DNA of 64,000 nucleotides from Polaribacter sp. (GCA_029245785.1 JAQWOR010000066.1:1-64000); one strand, 5' to 3'. Counted from the first letter of the stretch, positions 52,924 to 63,591 are shown. The notes: generated by a model not told the origin, from the sequence alone. Made by a program: numbers and translations.

Positions 52924-54246
52924 TTATTTATACACCTCTTTGATAAAGTCTTCATAAGAAACCTTTTTGGTTTTAAAGCTGATATTTTCTTTGTAGAAAG
53001 TTATCAATTTATGGCTCACCAATTGTTCTTGTAAGCGTTTTGCTTCTTCTGGATTCCCTAAGATCCTTCCTGCAATATCATCCAGTTCTTTTTCTTCTGG
53101 ATTCATATTTCCAAACTGAGCCATTTGTGTTTTGATAAACCCTTTTGCGTAGTTTACCAATTCTTCACGATCTAATTTGATATCGTTGTCTGTCATGATT
53201 TTTCCTTCAATCAATTGGTAACGCAATCCTTTTTCAGATTTTTCATATTCAGCTACAGCTTCTTCTTCTGATATTGGATTCTCTCCAGCAGTTGCTAACC
53301 ATTTTTGCAAAAATGTTGCAGGCAAATCAAATTTTGTGTTTTCTACCAAATATTCTGTAACAGCATTTAGTAATTGTTGATCTCCTTGCGATTGAAATTG
53401 CTTTTCAGCATCTTCTTTAATCTTATCTCTTAATTCGGTCACTGTTTTAACACTTCCGTCAGTAAATAATTTATCAAACAATTCTTGGTCTAATTCTGCC
53501 AATTCTGTTTCTGTAATTTCTTCAACAGTAAATGCCAGGACAATTGCCAATCCATGAATTTCATCATGAGACAAGCCTAAAGCACCCATTAATTTATGAT
53601 CATCACTAAACAAGCCTTTTGTTTTCAACTCAATAACATCACCAACTTTAGCGCCCACAAACTTTTTTAAGTTTGGTTTTCCTTTAATGTCTTTTAAAGA
53701 AATGGTTGCTTTTTTATTGATCTCTTTTTCTTGGTTTACAAAAGTTCCAGTAACATTTGCTGTTGCTGTTGCCGCCTCTATGGCGTTCATTTTTCCGTAA
53801 CGAGATTGTAAGTTTTCAACTTCTTTGTCAATCAAATTATCATCTGCAACGATGGTGTACTGTGTTATTTTTTTCTTTGCAGACAAATCAACCGTAAATT
53901 CTGGAGCAAGTCCTAATTCGAATTCGAATGAAAACACCTCTGTATCCCAAGAAAAATCTTCTTGAATTCTAGGCAATGGATTTCCTAAAATATCTAGTTT
54001 TTCTTCGGTTAAAAATTTATTTAAAGACTCTTGTAATAATTTATTTACTTCATCGATCATTATCGATTTTCCGTATTGCTTTTTTACCATTCCCATTGGC
54101 ACATGCCCTTTTCTAAATCCTGGGATATCTGCTTTTTTACGGTAATCTTGTAAAATTTCTGTTACTTTTGTTTGATAGTCTTCTGCAACAATATCAACTT
54201 TTACAACTGCATTTAATGCATCTACATTTTCTTTTGTAATATTCAT
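52924..54246 (-). CDS. tig: Trigger factor
   Basis: 440 aa; 'YRKKADIPGFRKGHVPMGMVKKQYGKSIMIDEVNKLL', upstream of clpP/clpX. Confidence 0.95.
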   Translation of the reverse strand: MNITKENVDALNAVVKVDIVAEDYQTKVTEILQDYRKKADIPGFRKGHVPMGMVKKQYGKSIMIDEVNKLLQESLNKFLTEEKLDILGNPLPRIQEDFSWDTEVFSFEFELGLAPEFTVDLSAKKKITQYTIVADDNLIDKEVENLQSRYGKMNAIEAATATANVTGTFVNQEKEINKKATISLKDIKGKPNLKKFVGAKVGDVIELKTKGLFSDDHKLMGALGLSHDEIHGLAIVLAFTVEEITETELAELDQELFDKLFTDGSVKTVTELRDKIKEDAEKQFQSQGDQQLLNAVTEYLVENTKFDLPATFLQKWLATAGENPISEEEAVAEYEKSEKGLRYQLIEGKIMTDNDIKLDREELVNYAKGFIKTQMAQFGNMNPEEKELDDIAGRILGNPEEAKRLQEQLVSHKLITFYKENISFKTKKVSYEDFIKEVYK

Positions 54247-54380
54247 GGTATCAATTTAATCTTAAAAAATTGGCTGCAAAATTAGTGATTTTTACCAACT
54301 TTGCAAAGGTTTAAATACTTCTATTTCAGTTATTTTAACAGTAATGCCCAATTATCAGTAAACAAGGACCAATGTATCAC

Positions 54381-54731
54381 TTATTTTCTCTTTTCTTCTT
54401 TTATCAATCCGAACAACACCGATCTGAAAACAGATAATAACACGCTAAATAATAGTGCCGTAAAAAATCCGCTTACCGCAAATCCACTAACCAAATTTCC
54501 TGCCAATAAAATGATAATGGCATTGATCACAAACAGAAACAAGCCCAGACTAAGAATGGTTGCTGGCAACGTAAAGAGAACTAGTAACGGACGAACAAAC
54601 ATATTTAAGAGGGCAATTACAAAGGCAACCCAAATGGCTGCTGTATAACTTGCAACCTGTATTCCTGGCAAAATAGTTGCCAAAACCACAACAGCAACTG
54701 CTGTTAGTAATAACTTTAAGAGTGTTTTCAT
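54381..54731 (-). CDS. Small polytopic membrane protein, 'phage holin family' (Mycobact 4-TM type)
   Basis: 'PGIQVASYTAAIWVAFVIALLNMFVRPLLVLFTLPATILSLGLFLFVINAIIILLAGNLV'. Confidence 0.85.
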   Translation of the reverse strand: MKTLLKLLLTAVAVVVLATILPGIQVASYTAAIWVAFVIALLNMFVRPLLVLFTLPATILSLGLFLFVINAIIILLAGNLVSGFAVSGFFTALLFSVLLSVFRSVLFGLIKEEKRK

Positions 54732-54931
54732 TTTTATGTTTTTTTAGCAGGGAATTTCAACAAACTCGTTTAATGATAAAAGACTAACATCCAAAACGAC
54801 ACCAATTCCTGTTTTCTGTAAAAACGGCAGAAAAAGAGGCTTTTTACTGCTTTTTTGACAGGAAACATTCTAGTTTAACAGCAACAGCCATCAACTTATT
54901 TAAGTTTGTTCAATAAGTTAAGTATTTAATA

Positions 54932-54957
54932 CCTACAAGGTTTTCAAAACCTTGCAG
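54932..54957. repeat. Palindromic element CCTACAAGGTTTTCAAAACCTTGCAGG overlapping the hydrolase 3' end
   Basis: Near-perfect inverted repeat; encodes PARF-stop of the upstream CDS on the minus strand. Confidence 0.6.
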
Positions 54958-55726
54958 GAAAGGCTTCTAAAAATCGTAAAACCTCAGTGTAAAAATCAGT
55001 AGGATTTTCTGCATGTAGCCAATGTCCTGAATTTTTGATTGTAACAATGGCTGAGTTTGGAAAATGAGCGCCAATCAACGGTGCTTCATCAGCAGAAATA
55101 TAATCAGAGTTTTCGCCTTTTAAAAATAAGGTTTCTCCTTCAAAAGTTGTAAACGATGGCAAGGCAACACCAACTTCATCGTTATTTTCTGTCAGAGCTT
55201 GTAAGTTAAAACGAAAGGCTAGCCTCCCTTTTTCTTTCCAATACACATTTTTTAGTAAAAACTGACGAACTCCTACAATCGGAATCCGCTCTGCAAGCTT
55301 TTCATCAACCAATTTACGAGTGTGTTGTATTGAAAAGTCAATGGAGTTTAACCCTTGTAAAATTTCATCATGATGTGGTTTATAGGCCTTCGGAGAAATA
55401 TCTACAACCACTAGTTTTTTAACAAGTTCTGGGTAACTTACAGCAAACAACATCACTGTTTTTCCGCCCATAGAGTGCCCTAATAAATACATTTTTTCTA
55501 ACTGATGATGAACTACATACCTGTATAAATCTTCAACCAACAGCGCATAGTCAAACTCTTCTGAATGAAAACTACGTCCGTGATTTCGTTGATCTATGAG
55601 ATGCACCTCATAATTTTCCGAAAACTTGATTCCAAGTGATTTCCAATTATCACCCATACCAAAATAACCGTGCAAAATTAATAACGGCGCTCCTTGTCCT
55701 AAGATTTTAGAATGTAATATGCTCAT
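54944..55726 (-). CDS. Alpha/beta-fold hydrolase
   Basis: 'LLILHGYFGMGDNWKSLG', 'LIDQRNHGRSFHS', 'LLGHSMGGKTVMLFA', 'NSGHWLHAENPTDFY'. Confidence 0.92.
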   Translation of the reverse strand: MSILHSKILGQGAPLLILHGYFGMGDNWKSLGIKFSENYEVHLIDQRNHGRSFHSEEFDYALLVEDLYRYVVHHQLEKMYLLGHSMGGKTVMLFAVSYPELVKKLVVVDISPKAYKPHHDEILQGLNSIDFSIQHTRKLVDEKLAERIPIVGVRQFLLKNVYWKEKGRLAFRFNLQALTENNDEVGVALPSFTTFEGETLFLKGENSDYISADEAPLIGAHFPNSAIVTIKNSGHWLHAENPTDFYTEVLRFLEAFPARF

Positions 55727-55751
55727 TGATTCAATTGCTTAGAAAATTCGA

Positions 55752-56465
55752 TTATTTTAACTTTTGCAAATACATATTCACCACATTCTCCAATCCTAAA
55801 TACAACGACTCAGAAATCAACGCATGACCAATAGAAACCTCTGCTAAATTTGGGACATTCTCCTTAAAAAATTTGATGTTTTCTAAGCTTAAGTCATGCC
55901 CAGCATTAATTCCCATTCCCAATTCATGAGCTAAAATTGCCGCTTCTGCATAGGGTTTTATTGCCGCTGTATTTCCTAAATTAAACTGAGTGGCAAATAC
56001 TTCTGTATACAGTTCTATTCGGTCTGCTCCCGTTTTTGCTGCTGCTTCAATTAAGTGCAAATCGGTATCAATAAAAATAGAGGTTCGTATTTTGTGTTGC
56101 TTAAACGTTGCAATTATTTCTTGTAAAAAAGATTGATTTTTTAGGGTATCCCAACCTGCATTTGAGGTCAATGCATCAATTCCGTCTGGCACTAAAGTTA
56201 CTTGCGTTGGTTTTATTTCCAACACCATGTCTACAAATTTTTGAATTGGATTTCCTTCAATATTGTATTCTGTACTTACAATATCTTTTAAATCATAGGC
56301 GTCTTGATAGCGAATATGACGCTCATCTGGTCTTGGGTGCACAGTAATTCCCTCTGCTCCAAAACGTTGAATATCTGTAGCAACTTTTAACAAATTTGGC
56401 ACGTCTCCACCACGTGAATTACGCAATGTTGCTATTTTATTTACATTTACACTTAACTTTGTCAT
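55752..56465 (-). CDS. pdxJ: Pyridoxine 5'-phosphate synthase
   Basis: '[26 protein letters not shown]', '[17 protein letters not shown]', '[12 protein letters not shown]'. Confidence 0.96.
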   Translation of the reverse strand: MTKLSVNVNKIATLRNSRGGDVPNLLKVATDIQRFGAEGITVHPRPDERHIRYQDAYDLKDIVSTEYNIEGNPIQKFVDMVLEIKPTQVTLVPDGIDALTSNAGWDTLKNQSFLQEIIATFKQHKIRTSIFIDTDLHLIEAAAKTGADRIELYTEVFATQFNLGNTAAIKPYAEAAILAHELGMGINAGHDLSLENIKFFKENVPNLAEVSIGHALISESLYLGLENVVNMYLQKLK

Positions 56466-56537
56466 CTTAAAAATCTAAAATGCAAAAGTACTCATTTCAA
56501 TAAAATTATTCAGCATTTTAGCCTATATTCGTAGCTA

Positions 56538-57194
56538 ATGAACATGACTGATTACATACTGAAAGATTTCACCCCCTTAACACTACAAAGCACTGTAAGT
56601 CAGGCGCAAGCGCTATGCATAGAACACGCCGTATCTCATGTTCCAATTATAAAAGGTGCTAAATTGATTGGGTGTTTTTCTCAAAATGACATACAATCAT
56701 TAGAAGACAAAAACCAAAAGCTTTCTGATTTTACTGATGTATTCGATCATTTTTGTGCGCACATTTCTGAATCTGCATTAGAATTTTTAAAGATCTTTGC
56801 CGATAATGACGCAAATATTATCCCGGTGATCGACACCAACAACTACATTGGCTATTATGAGCTAAACACCGTTTTAGAACTCTTTTCTTCCACGCCTTTT
56901 TTAACTACGGATGGTTTTATTTTAGTGGTAGAAAAAAACAGCAAAGAATACTCCATGAGCGAAGCTGTTCAAATTATTGAGTCGAACAATGCTATTTTAT
57001 TAGGTTGTTTTATTTCTCATAAAACAACTGATAAAGTTGAATTGACCTTAAAAGTAGTTTCTCAAGAAATCAATGAAATTATCCAAACTTTTAGGCGCTA
57101 CAACTACGTAATCATTACAGAACATACCGATGATTTTTATTTAGAAGAGCTCAAAAACAGAGCAGATTATCTGCAAAAATACTTAAATACCTAA
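56538..57194 (+). CDS. CBS-domain protein
   Basis: 218 aa; 'ILKDFTPLTLQSTVSQAQALCIEHAVSHVPIIKGAKLIGCFSQNDI', upstream of nadK. Confidence 0.8.
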   Translation: MNMTDYILKDFTPLTLQSTVSQAQALCIEHAVSHVPIIKGAKLIGCFSQNDIQSLEDKNQKLSDFTDVFDHFCAHISESALEFLKIFADNDANIIPVIDTNNYIGYYELNTVLELFSSTPFLTTDGFILVVEKNSKEYSMSEAVQIIESNNAILLGCFISHKTTDKVELTLKVVSQEINEIIQTFRRYNYVIITEHTDDFYLEELKNRADYLQKYLNT

Positions 57195-57197
57195 ACG

Positions 57198-58097
57198 ATG
57201 AAAAAAGTAGCTATTTACGGACAGCCCTATAATGCTGCAGCCATAAAAGAGGTTCTTATTTTATTAGAAGAGCTAGAGAAAAAAAACATTGTTGCTTTTT
57301 TTGAAGAAAACTTCTACAACTTATTCAGCAAAGATAAATCACTTCCAAGAAAATATCCAACATTTTCGCATTTCAATGATTTAAACAATTCTTTTGATTT
57401 TCTTTTTACCATAGGTGGTGATGGAACCATTTTAAGAGCTGTAACCTATATTAGAGATTTAGACATTCCTATTTTAGGAATAAATACTGGTAGGCTAGGT
57501 TTTTTAGCAACCATACAAAAAGACGAAATTAAAGAAGCCATCGAATTGCTCTTAAAAAAAGAATATGACATCCAAGAAAGAGCCTTACTAAGCGTAAAAA
57601 CAATACCAGAAACTGATGCTTTTTCAGAATTCTATTTTGCATTGAACGAAATTACCGTTGCTCGTAAAAACACCACCTCTATGATTGGTGTAAAAACCTA
57701 TTTAGATGACGAATATTTAACTAATTATTGGGCAGATGGACTTATCATTTCTACACCCACAGGTTCTACAGGATATTCCTTAAGTTGTAACGGCCCCGTG
57801 GTTTTGCTAAATTCTAAAAGCATTATCATTACCCCTATTGCGCCACATAATTTAAATGCACGTCCATTAATTATTTCTGACAACACAAAAATTAGACTCG
57901 AAATTAGCGGTAGAGAAAACGATTTTCTAATGTCTTTAGATTCTCGCATTGCTACAATTGAGAAAAAAACACAACTTTTTATAGAAAAAGCGCCCTTCAC
58001 CATTCAAAGTATCTTATTCAAAAACCAATCGTTTTTAAAGACACTAAGAGGTAAATTATTATGGGGCGAAGACACTAGGAATAAGCCAAATACTTAA
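57198..58097 (+). CDS. nadK: NAD kinase
   Basis: 'FTIGGDGTILRAVTYIRDLDIPILGINTGRLGFLA', 'GLIISTPTGSTGYSLSCNGPVV'. Confidence 0.96.
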   Translation: MKKVAIYGQPYNAAAIKEVLILLEELEKKNIVAFFEENFYNLFSKDKSLPRKYPTFSHFNDLNNSFDFLFTIGGDGTILRAVTYIRDLDIPILGINTGRLGFLATIQKDEIKEAIELLLKKEYDIQERALLSVKTIPETDAFSEFYFALNEITVARKNTTSMIGVKTYLDDEYLTNYWADGLIISTPTGSTGYSLSCNGPVVLLNSKSIIITPIAPHNLNARPLIISDNTKIRLEISGRENDFLMSLDSRIATIEKKTQLFIEKAPFTIQSILFKNQSFLKTLRGKLLWGEDTRNKPNT

Positions 58098-58178
58098 AAC
58101 ATTTCAACAATAAATCTTCAAAATAGTTGTTATTCAAAAAAGACGAGTTATTAACTTTATAAAGCAAATTGAATTAAC

Positions 58179-58186
58179 TATATTTG
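58179..58186 (+). promoter_or_regulatory. Candidate -7 element upstream of the DUF6089-like gene
   Basis: TATATTTG, 16 nt before ATG at 58202; supports that start over 58184. Confidence 0.4.
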
Positions 58187-58201
58187 CACGCTATTTTCGA
58201 G

Positions 58202-58879
58202 ATGAAGAGACAAGTTTTAACAATGGTATTTATTTGTGCAGCAAGCATTTCTTGGTCGCAAATTAATGAGATTGGAATATTTATTGGAGGCACAAACTAC
58301 ATTGGCGATATTGGAAAAACAAATTACATTTCTCCAAACAAAATAGGAGGCGGCCTTCTTTATAAATACAATTTAAATCCCAGAATTGCCTTAAGAGGAA
58401 CTTTTAGTTATTTGCCCATTGAAGCAGATGATGCAAACGCTACAAATAGCATTAGAAAAAACAGAAATTATAAATTTAACAACAGTATAAAAGAGTTGAC
58501 AGCAGGAATCGAATATAGTTTTTATGAGTATGATATCTCCTCGATAGACAAGGCGTCAACTCCGTATATTTTTGTAGGAGTTTCAGGATTTAGCTATAAC
58601 CATGCGATCTCTGAAACTGCTCCAAATACATATGCTTTTAAACATAAAACTTCTTACACGGTTCCTGTTGGGCTAGGATATAAAGCAAAACTGATACACA
58701 ATATTGCTTTTGCAATAGAAACCAGAGTGAATTATACTTTTGAAGATGATTTAGACTTTACAACAAGCACAATTCCTTCACTCAATTTTGCTGGAGAATC
58801 TAATGACTGGCATGTGTTTACTGGAATGTCAATTGTCTATACATTTGGAAGGCCCGCTTGTTATTTTGAATTTAAATAA
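58202..58879 (+). CDS. DUF6089-like outer-membrane beta-barrel protein
   Basis: Signal peptide; 'NEIGIFIGGTNYIGDIGKTNYISPNKIGGGLLYKYNLNPRIALRG'; between nadK and uppS. Confidence 0.75.
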   Translation: MKRQVLTMVFICAASISWSQINEIGIFIGGTNYIGDIGKTNYISPNKIGGGLLYKYNLNPRIALRGTFSYLPIEADDANATNSIRKNRNYKFNNSIKELTAGIEYSFYEYDISSIDKASTPYIFVGVSGFSYNHAISETAPNTYAFKHKTSYTVPVGLGYKAKLIHNIAFAIETRVNYTFEDDLDFTTSTIPSLNFAGESNDWHVFTGMSIVYTFGRPACYFEFK

Positions 58880-58882
58880 TTT

Positions 58883-59632
58883 ATGACAAAAAAACGAGAC
58901 ATCAATTTAGAAAAAGTACCTCAACATTTTGCCATTATTATGGATGGCAATGGAAGGTGGGCTAAAAACAAAGGGATGGAAAGGGTTTTTGGACATAAAA
59001 ACGCATTGACATCGGTTAGAGAATCTATTGAAGGTGCAACAGAAATTGGCGTAAAAGCAATTACATTATACGCTTTTTCTACAGAAAACTGGAATCGCCC
59101 TAAACTAGAAGTAAACGCCTTGATGAGTTTGTTGGTTTCCTCTTTAAAGAAAGAATTTTCCAGTTTTCAAAAAAATGGCGTACAGGTAAATGCTATTGGA
59201 GACCTTACAAGTTTACCAAAAAAGGCACAAAAAACATTAAACGAAGTCATTGACACCACAAAAAACAATGCAAAAATCACCTTAACACTTGCTCTGAGCT
59301 ATGGTTCTAGAGAAGAAATTGTTAACACAATCAAAAACATATCTAAAAAAGTTGTTAATAACCAGATTCAAATTGAAGAAATTACCGAAAAAGTTATTAA
59401 TAATCATTTATATACATTTAATTTGCCCGACGTTGATTTAATGATTCGTACAAGTGGAGAAAAAAGAATCAGTAATTTCTTACTTTGGCAAATGGCATAT
59501 GCCGAATTATACTTTACAAATGTACTTTGGCCAGACTTTAGAAAAAGTGATTTTTTTGACGCAATAATTGAATATCAAAATAGAGAACGCCGCTTTGGTA
59601 AAACTAGCGAACAAATTGAAAATTCCAAATGA
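58883..59632 (+). CDS. uppS: Isoprenyl transferase (undecaprenyl diphosphate synthase)
   Basis: 'PQHFAIIMDGNGRWAKNKGMERVFGHKNA', 'DLMIRTSGEKRISNFLLWQMAYAELYF'. Confidence 0.96.
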   Translation: MTKKRDINLEKVPQHFAIIMDGNGRWAKNKGMERVFGHKNALTSVRESIEGATEIGVKAITLYAFSTENWNRPKLEVNALMSLLVSSLKKEFSSFQKNGVQVNAIGDLTSLPKKAQKTLNEVIDTTKNNAKITLTLALSYGSREEIVNTIKNISKKVVNNQIQIEEITEKVINNHLYTFNLPDVDLMIRTSGEKRISNFLLWQMAYAELYFTNVLWPDFRKSDFFDAIIEYQNRERRFGKTSEQIENSK

Positions 59633-62202
59633 GTAAACATACTATAATCGTAGCACTATTTATCATTAGCTTTTTAACATTTAATGCGCATGCGCAAGAA
59701 GTAAAAGAGGTAAAAAACACTGCAATTACTACCACTAACGACACCATCCCGAAAATAATTAAACCAACCGACAGCCTTCCTGTTTCTTTTGAAAAAGGAA
59801 AAGAATACCTTTTAGGAGGCATGACTGTTACTGGTTTAAAAAAATTCAGTGAAGAAACCGTTAAAATTTTTACAGGCCTTAGAATTGGTCAACTTATTAA
59901 ATTACCTGGCGATAAATTAACGAGCGCAATTAAAAAACTATACGAAACCAAACAATTTAGCAATGTTGATGTATACCTTTCTAAAATTGATGGGGCTGCA
60001 GTGTATTTACAATTTAATGTAACCGAATTACCACAATTAAGCAACATTGTTATTACAGGTGTAAAAAAATCGAAATCAAAAGAATTAAAAAAAGACACAG
60101 AACTTAAAAAAGGAACCATGGTGACTTATAATTTATTAGTTACTTCTAGCAATTACTTCAAGAAAAAACACACGGACAAAGGATTCTTAAAAACCAAAGT
60201 TTCTATCAACACCGTAAAAGACACTACAGACGCTAACACCGTTAATATGTCTATTCATATTGACAAAGGGAGTCGCATCAAGATTAAAGACATCATATTT
60301 GAAGGAAACACCGCTTTTTCTAGCGGAAAACTCAGAGGAGAAATGAGCAATACCAAACAAAAAATGTTTGGTAGATTTTGGAAATCTTCAAAATACATTG
60401 AAGACAAATACAAAGAAGATCTAGAAAGCATCATTGAAAAATATAGCAGAGCAGGATATAGAGATGCGCGTGTTATTAGTGATGAATTGATCTGGAATGA
60501 TGACAATACCATTAGCTTAAAAATAGAAATTGAAGAAGGAAAACAATACTATTTTAGCGATATTCTGTATGTTGGAAACAAAAATTATACTGACAAACAC
60601 TTGCAAAAGATTTTACGAATAGAAAAAGGAGATGTTTACAACGGTACTGTTTTAAAAGAACGCGTAAAAGGAGACGACTCTCCAACTTCTGTAGACATTC
60701 AAACCTTGTATCATAATAACGGATTTTTATTCTCTTCTATAAACGCTGTAGAAACAAAAGTAGAAAACGACTCTATTACGGTTGAAATCAGAATTCGTGA
60801 AGACGAACAAGCTACCATCAAAAAAGTAACCGTAATTGGAAATGAAAAAACCAATGATCATGTTATTTATAGAGAGCTTCGAGTAAAACCAGGAAGCCTG
60901 TTTAGCAGGTCTGAAATTATTAGATCTATTAGAGAAATTGGGCAACTAGGCTTCTTTGACGCCAATGTTAGTCCAGACGTAAAACCAGATTACCAAAACA
61001 AAACTGCAGACATTGATTTTACAGTGGTAGAGAAAGGAGCCAGCCAAATAGAATTACAAGGTGGTTATGGTGGCGGTGCCTTTATTGGTACTTTAGGTTT
61101 ATCATTTAATAATTTTGCCATCAGAAACCTCTTTAAAAAAGAAGCATACAAACCGTTACCAATGGGCGATGGTCAAAAATTATCGTTGCGTTTACAAGCG
61201 AGTAGAACCTACAGTACCTACAGTTTTTCTTTTACCGAACCTTGGTTAGGAGGTAAAAAACCGCAATCATTCTCTTTTTCTATCTACAACTCCAACCAAT
61301 ACCAATTCAACTATCAAACGGGAATTGTAGACAAAAGTCAAAATTTAAGTATTATTGGAGCCTCTATTGGTTTAGGAAAACGCTTACAATGGCCTGATGA
61401 TTTCTTTCAATTATCTCAATCTATCAGCTACCAAAACTTAAGCTTAAACAATTACGGGTTTAGAATTGGCTCTGAAATCCTTAACAACGCCAGTTTAAAC
61501 AACTTATCATACGCTATTACTTTGAGCAGAAATTCTGCTGGACCAAGCTTAATATTTCCAACATATGGTTCAGAATTTAGCATTGGTGCAAAATTAACCT
61601 TTCCGTATTCATTAGTAAACAAAAAAGACTATTCTAACCTTGAATTGGCTGAAAAATACAAATGGATGGAATACTATAAACTAAGTTTTAAAGGAAAATG
61701 GTATACTGCATTTACAGACAAGTTAGTGTTAATGTCTAATATAGAAGGAGGCTTTTTAGGGCACTACAATGACAAAGTAGGCGCCGTTCCTTTTGAACAC
61801 TATTTTGTAGGAGGAGACGGACTCGCTTCATATCAATTAGACGGTAGAGAAACTATTGGATTAAGAGGGTATGAAAACAATCGATTATCTTCTATAAACG
61901 GAGGGACCATTTACAATAGATTTCAATTAGAATTACGATATTCTATCACTGACAAGCCATCTGCCTCTATTTATACCTTAGGTTTTTTAGAAGCAGGAAA
62001 CTCGTATGACAATTTTAACGACTACAATCCGTTTCAATTAAAAAGGTCAGCAGGATTAGGTATTCGTATTTTTATGCCTGCATTTGGTTTGTTAGGAATT
62101 GATTTCGCTCACGGATTTGATGCATTGCCAATTTATAACAATGTGCCTGGCGCGCCTAAATCTGGTTGGCAAACGCATTTTATTATAGGAAGACAGTTCT
62201 AA
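59629..62202 (+). CDS. bamA: Outer membrane protein assembly factor BamA
   Basis: 857 aa, POTRA repeats and Omp85 barrel; 'VGGDGLASYQLDGRETIGLRGYENNRL'; C-terminal 'FIIGRQF'. Confidence 0.95.
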   Translation: MSKHTIIVALFIISFLTFNAHAQEVKEVKNTAITTTNDTIPKIIKPTDSLPVSFEKGKEYLLGGMTVTGLKKFSEETVKIFTGLRIGQLIKLPGDKLTSAIKKLYETKQFSNVDVYLSKIDGAAVYLQFNVTELPQLSNIVITGVKKSKSKELKKDTELKKGTMVTYNLLVTSSNYFKKKHTDKGFLKTKVSINTVKDTTDANTVNMSIHIDKGSRIKIKDIIFEGNTAFSSGKLRGEMSNTKQKMFGRFWKSSKYIEDKYKEDLESIIEKYSRAGYRDARVISDELIWNDDNTISLKIEIEEGKQYYFSDILYVGNKNYTDKHLQKILRIEKGDVYNGTVLKERVKGDDSPTSVDIQTLYHNNGFLFSSINAVETKVENDSITVEIRIREDEQATIKKVTVIGNEKTNDHVIYRELRVKPGSLFSRSEIIRSIREIGQLGFFDANVSPDVKPDYQNKTADIDFTVVEKGASQIELQGGYGGGAFIGTLGLSFNNFAIRNLFKKEAYKPLPMGDGQKLSLRLQASRTYSTYSFSFTEPWLGGKKPQSFSFSIYNSNQYQFNYQTGIVDKSQNLSIIGASIGLGKRLQWPDDFFQLSQSISYQNLSLNNYGFRIGSEILNNASLNNLSYAITLSRNSAGPSLIFPTYGSEFSIGAKLTFPYSLVNKKDYSNLELAEKYKWMEYYKLSFKGKWYTAFTDKLVLMSNIEGGFLGHYNDKVGAVPFEHYFVGGDGLASYQLDGRETIGLRGYENNRLSSINGGTIYNRFQLELRYSITDKPSASIYTLGFLEAGNSYDNFNDYNPFQLKRSAGLGIRIFMPAFGLLGIDFAHGFDALPIYNNVPGAPKSGWQTHFIIGRQF

Positions 62203-62252
62203 AACATCTATTTTTATTTTTTAGACACGGCTTATTTAAAACAACTATAAAA

Positions 62253-62984
62253 ATGAAAAAAATAGCTTTCATCGTCGTTCTTTTGTGCACAGTGCAACTT
62301 TCCTCTGCACAAAAGAAACAAACATTGGCATATATTGATATGGAATACATTTTAGAAAATGTTCCAGAATATATAACTGCCCAAAATACGCTACAAGAGA
62401 AAGTAGAGAAATGGAAATCTAATTTAAAAAAACTCGAAAGGCATATTGAAGTCTTAAAGACAGACTTAGCCACAGAAAAAGCAATTTTAACAAAAGACTT
62501 AATTGACGAAAGAGAAGAAAATATTACTCTTAAGCAAGAAGAGCTGACGCGGTTAGAAGCGCTTTATTTTGGTCCAAAAGGTGATTTGTTCTTATTGAGA
62601 AAGCAATTAGTAAAACCCGTTCAAGATCAAGTTTACAATGCCATTCAAAATATAGCCAAAAGAAAGAAGTATGATTTTGTTTTTGACAAATCTAGTGAGC
62701 TTGTAATGCTATATTCCAATAAAAAATACGATATTAGCGAACTCGTTTTATCTCGTATTGTAAAAGGACGGAAAATTAAAGAAATTAGTAAGAAGTCTTC
62801 AACAAAAAAACAAGAAGCTAAAGCTAAAGCAACTGCTTTACAAAAAGCAAGACTAGACAAAAAAGCTGCTAAAACAAAAGAACTTCAACGAAGAAGAGCC
62901 GCGAAGCTAAAAGAGCAAGAAAAGAAAAGAAAATTATTAAGAGAAAAAAAAGACGCCTTAAAAAAGGAGAAAGAAGGAAACTAA
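62253..62984 (+). CDS. OmpH/Skp-family periplasmic chaperone with long basic coiled-coil tail
   Basis: Signal peptide 'MKKIAFIVVLLCTVQLSSAQ'; 'LAYIDMEYILENVPEYITAQNTLQEKVEKWKSNLKKLE'; follows bamA. Confidence 0.88.
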   Translation: MKKIAFIVVLLCTVQLSSAQKKQTLAYIDMEYILENVPEYITAQNTLQEKVEKWKSNLKKLERHIEVLKTDLATEKAILTKDLIDEREENITLKQEELTRLEALYFGPKGDLFLLRKQLVKPVQDQVYNAIQNIAKRKKYDFVFDKSSELVMLYSNKKYDISELVLSRIVKGRKIKEISKKSSTKKQEAKAKATALQKARLDKKAAKTKELQRRRAAKLKEQEKKRKLLREKKDALKKEKEGN

Positions 62985-63012
62985 AACAAGAACCATAATT
63001 AAATTAAAAGAA

Positions 63013-63522
63013 ATGAAACATTTTAAAACGTTATTATTAATAACTGTATTCACATTGGGATTAGGTGGTGTTGCAAATGCACAAAAATTTGGGCATATAG
63101 AAACAGATAAATTAATAGCTGGCATGCCAGCTACCAAAGCCATGCAAGTAGAATTGGAAAAAATGCAGAAAACGTATAAAGACGAAATTACTGCAATGGC
63201 TAAAAAATATGAAGAAAAGCTAAAAAAATATGGTGCTGAAGAAAAAGCTCAGACTCCAGAAACAAACGCAAAAAGACAAGCTGAAGTGCAACAAGAAAGA
63301 AGCAGATTAGCACAAGCTGAACAATTTGCTACGCAAGAAATGCAAAAAAAATACCAAGAAAAGCTAAAACCAATTTTAGAAAAAGCTCAAAAAGCAATTA
63401 AAGATGTGGCTGACGCAAAAGGATTGGCATATATCTTTGACGCATCTGCTGGTAAAGGGCTAATCGTTTTTGACAAAGGTGTTGATATTTATGACGCTGT
63501 AAAAGCAAAGTTAGGCTTCTAG
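63013..63522 (+). CDS. OmpH/Skp-family periplasmic chaperone
   Basis: 'MKHFKTLLLITVFTLGLGGVANAQKFGHIETDKLIAGMPATKAMQVELEKMQKTYKDEI'. Confidence 0.92.
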   Translation: MKHFKTLLLITVFTLGLGGVANAQKFGHIETDKLIAGMPATKAMQVELEKMQKTYKDEITAMAKKYEEKLKKYGAEEKAQTPETNAKRQAEVQQERSRLAQAEQFATQEMQKKYQEKLKPILEKAQKAIKDVADAKGLAYIFDASAGKGLIVFDKGVDIYDAVKAKLGF

Positions 63523-63548
63523 AAAACCTAACTCTATAAAAAATTAAA

Positions 63549-63578
63549 AAAATCCTACTTTAAAAGTAGGATTTTTTA
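63549..63578 (+). terminator. Terminator after the second ompH
   Basis: AAAATCCTAC-tttaaaa-GTAGGATTTTTT. Confidence 0.8.
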
Positions 63579-63591
63579 TTTTTACACTTCT

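Noticed and set aside
54381-54731. 'Phage holin family' protein as evidence of prophage
   Set aside because: This 4-TM family is a common chromosomal membrane protein; no other phage genes nearby.
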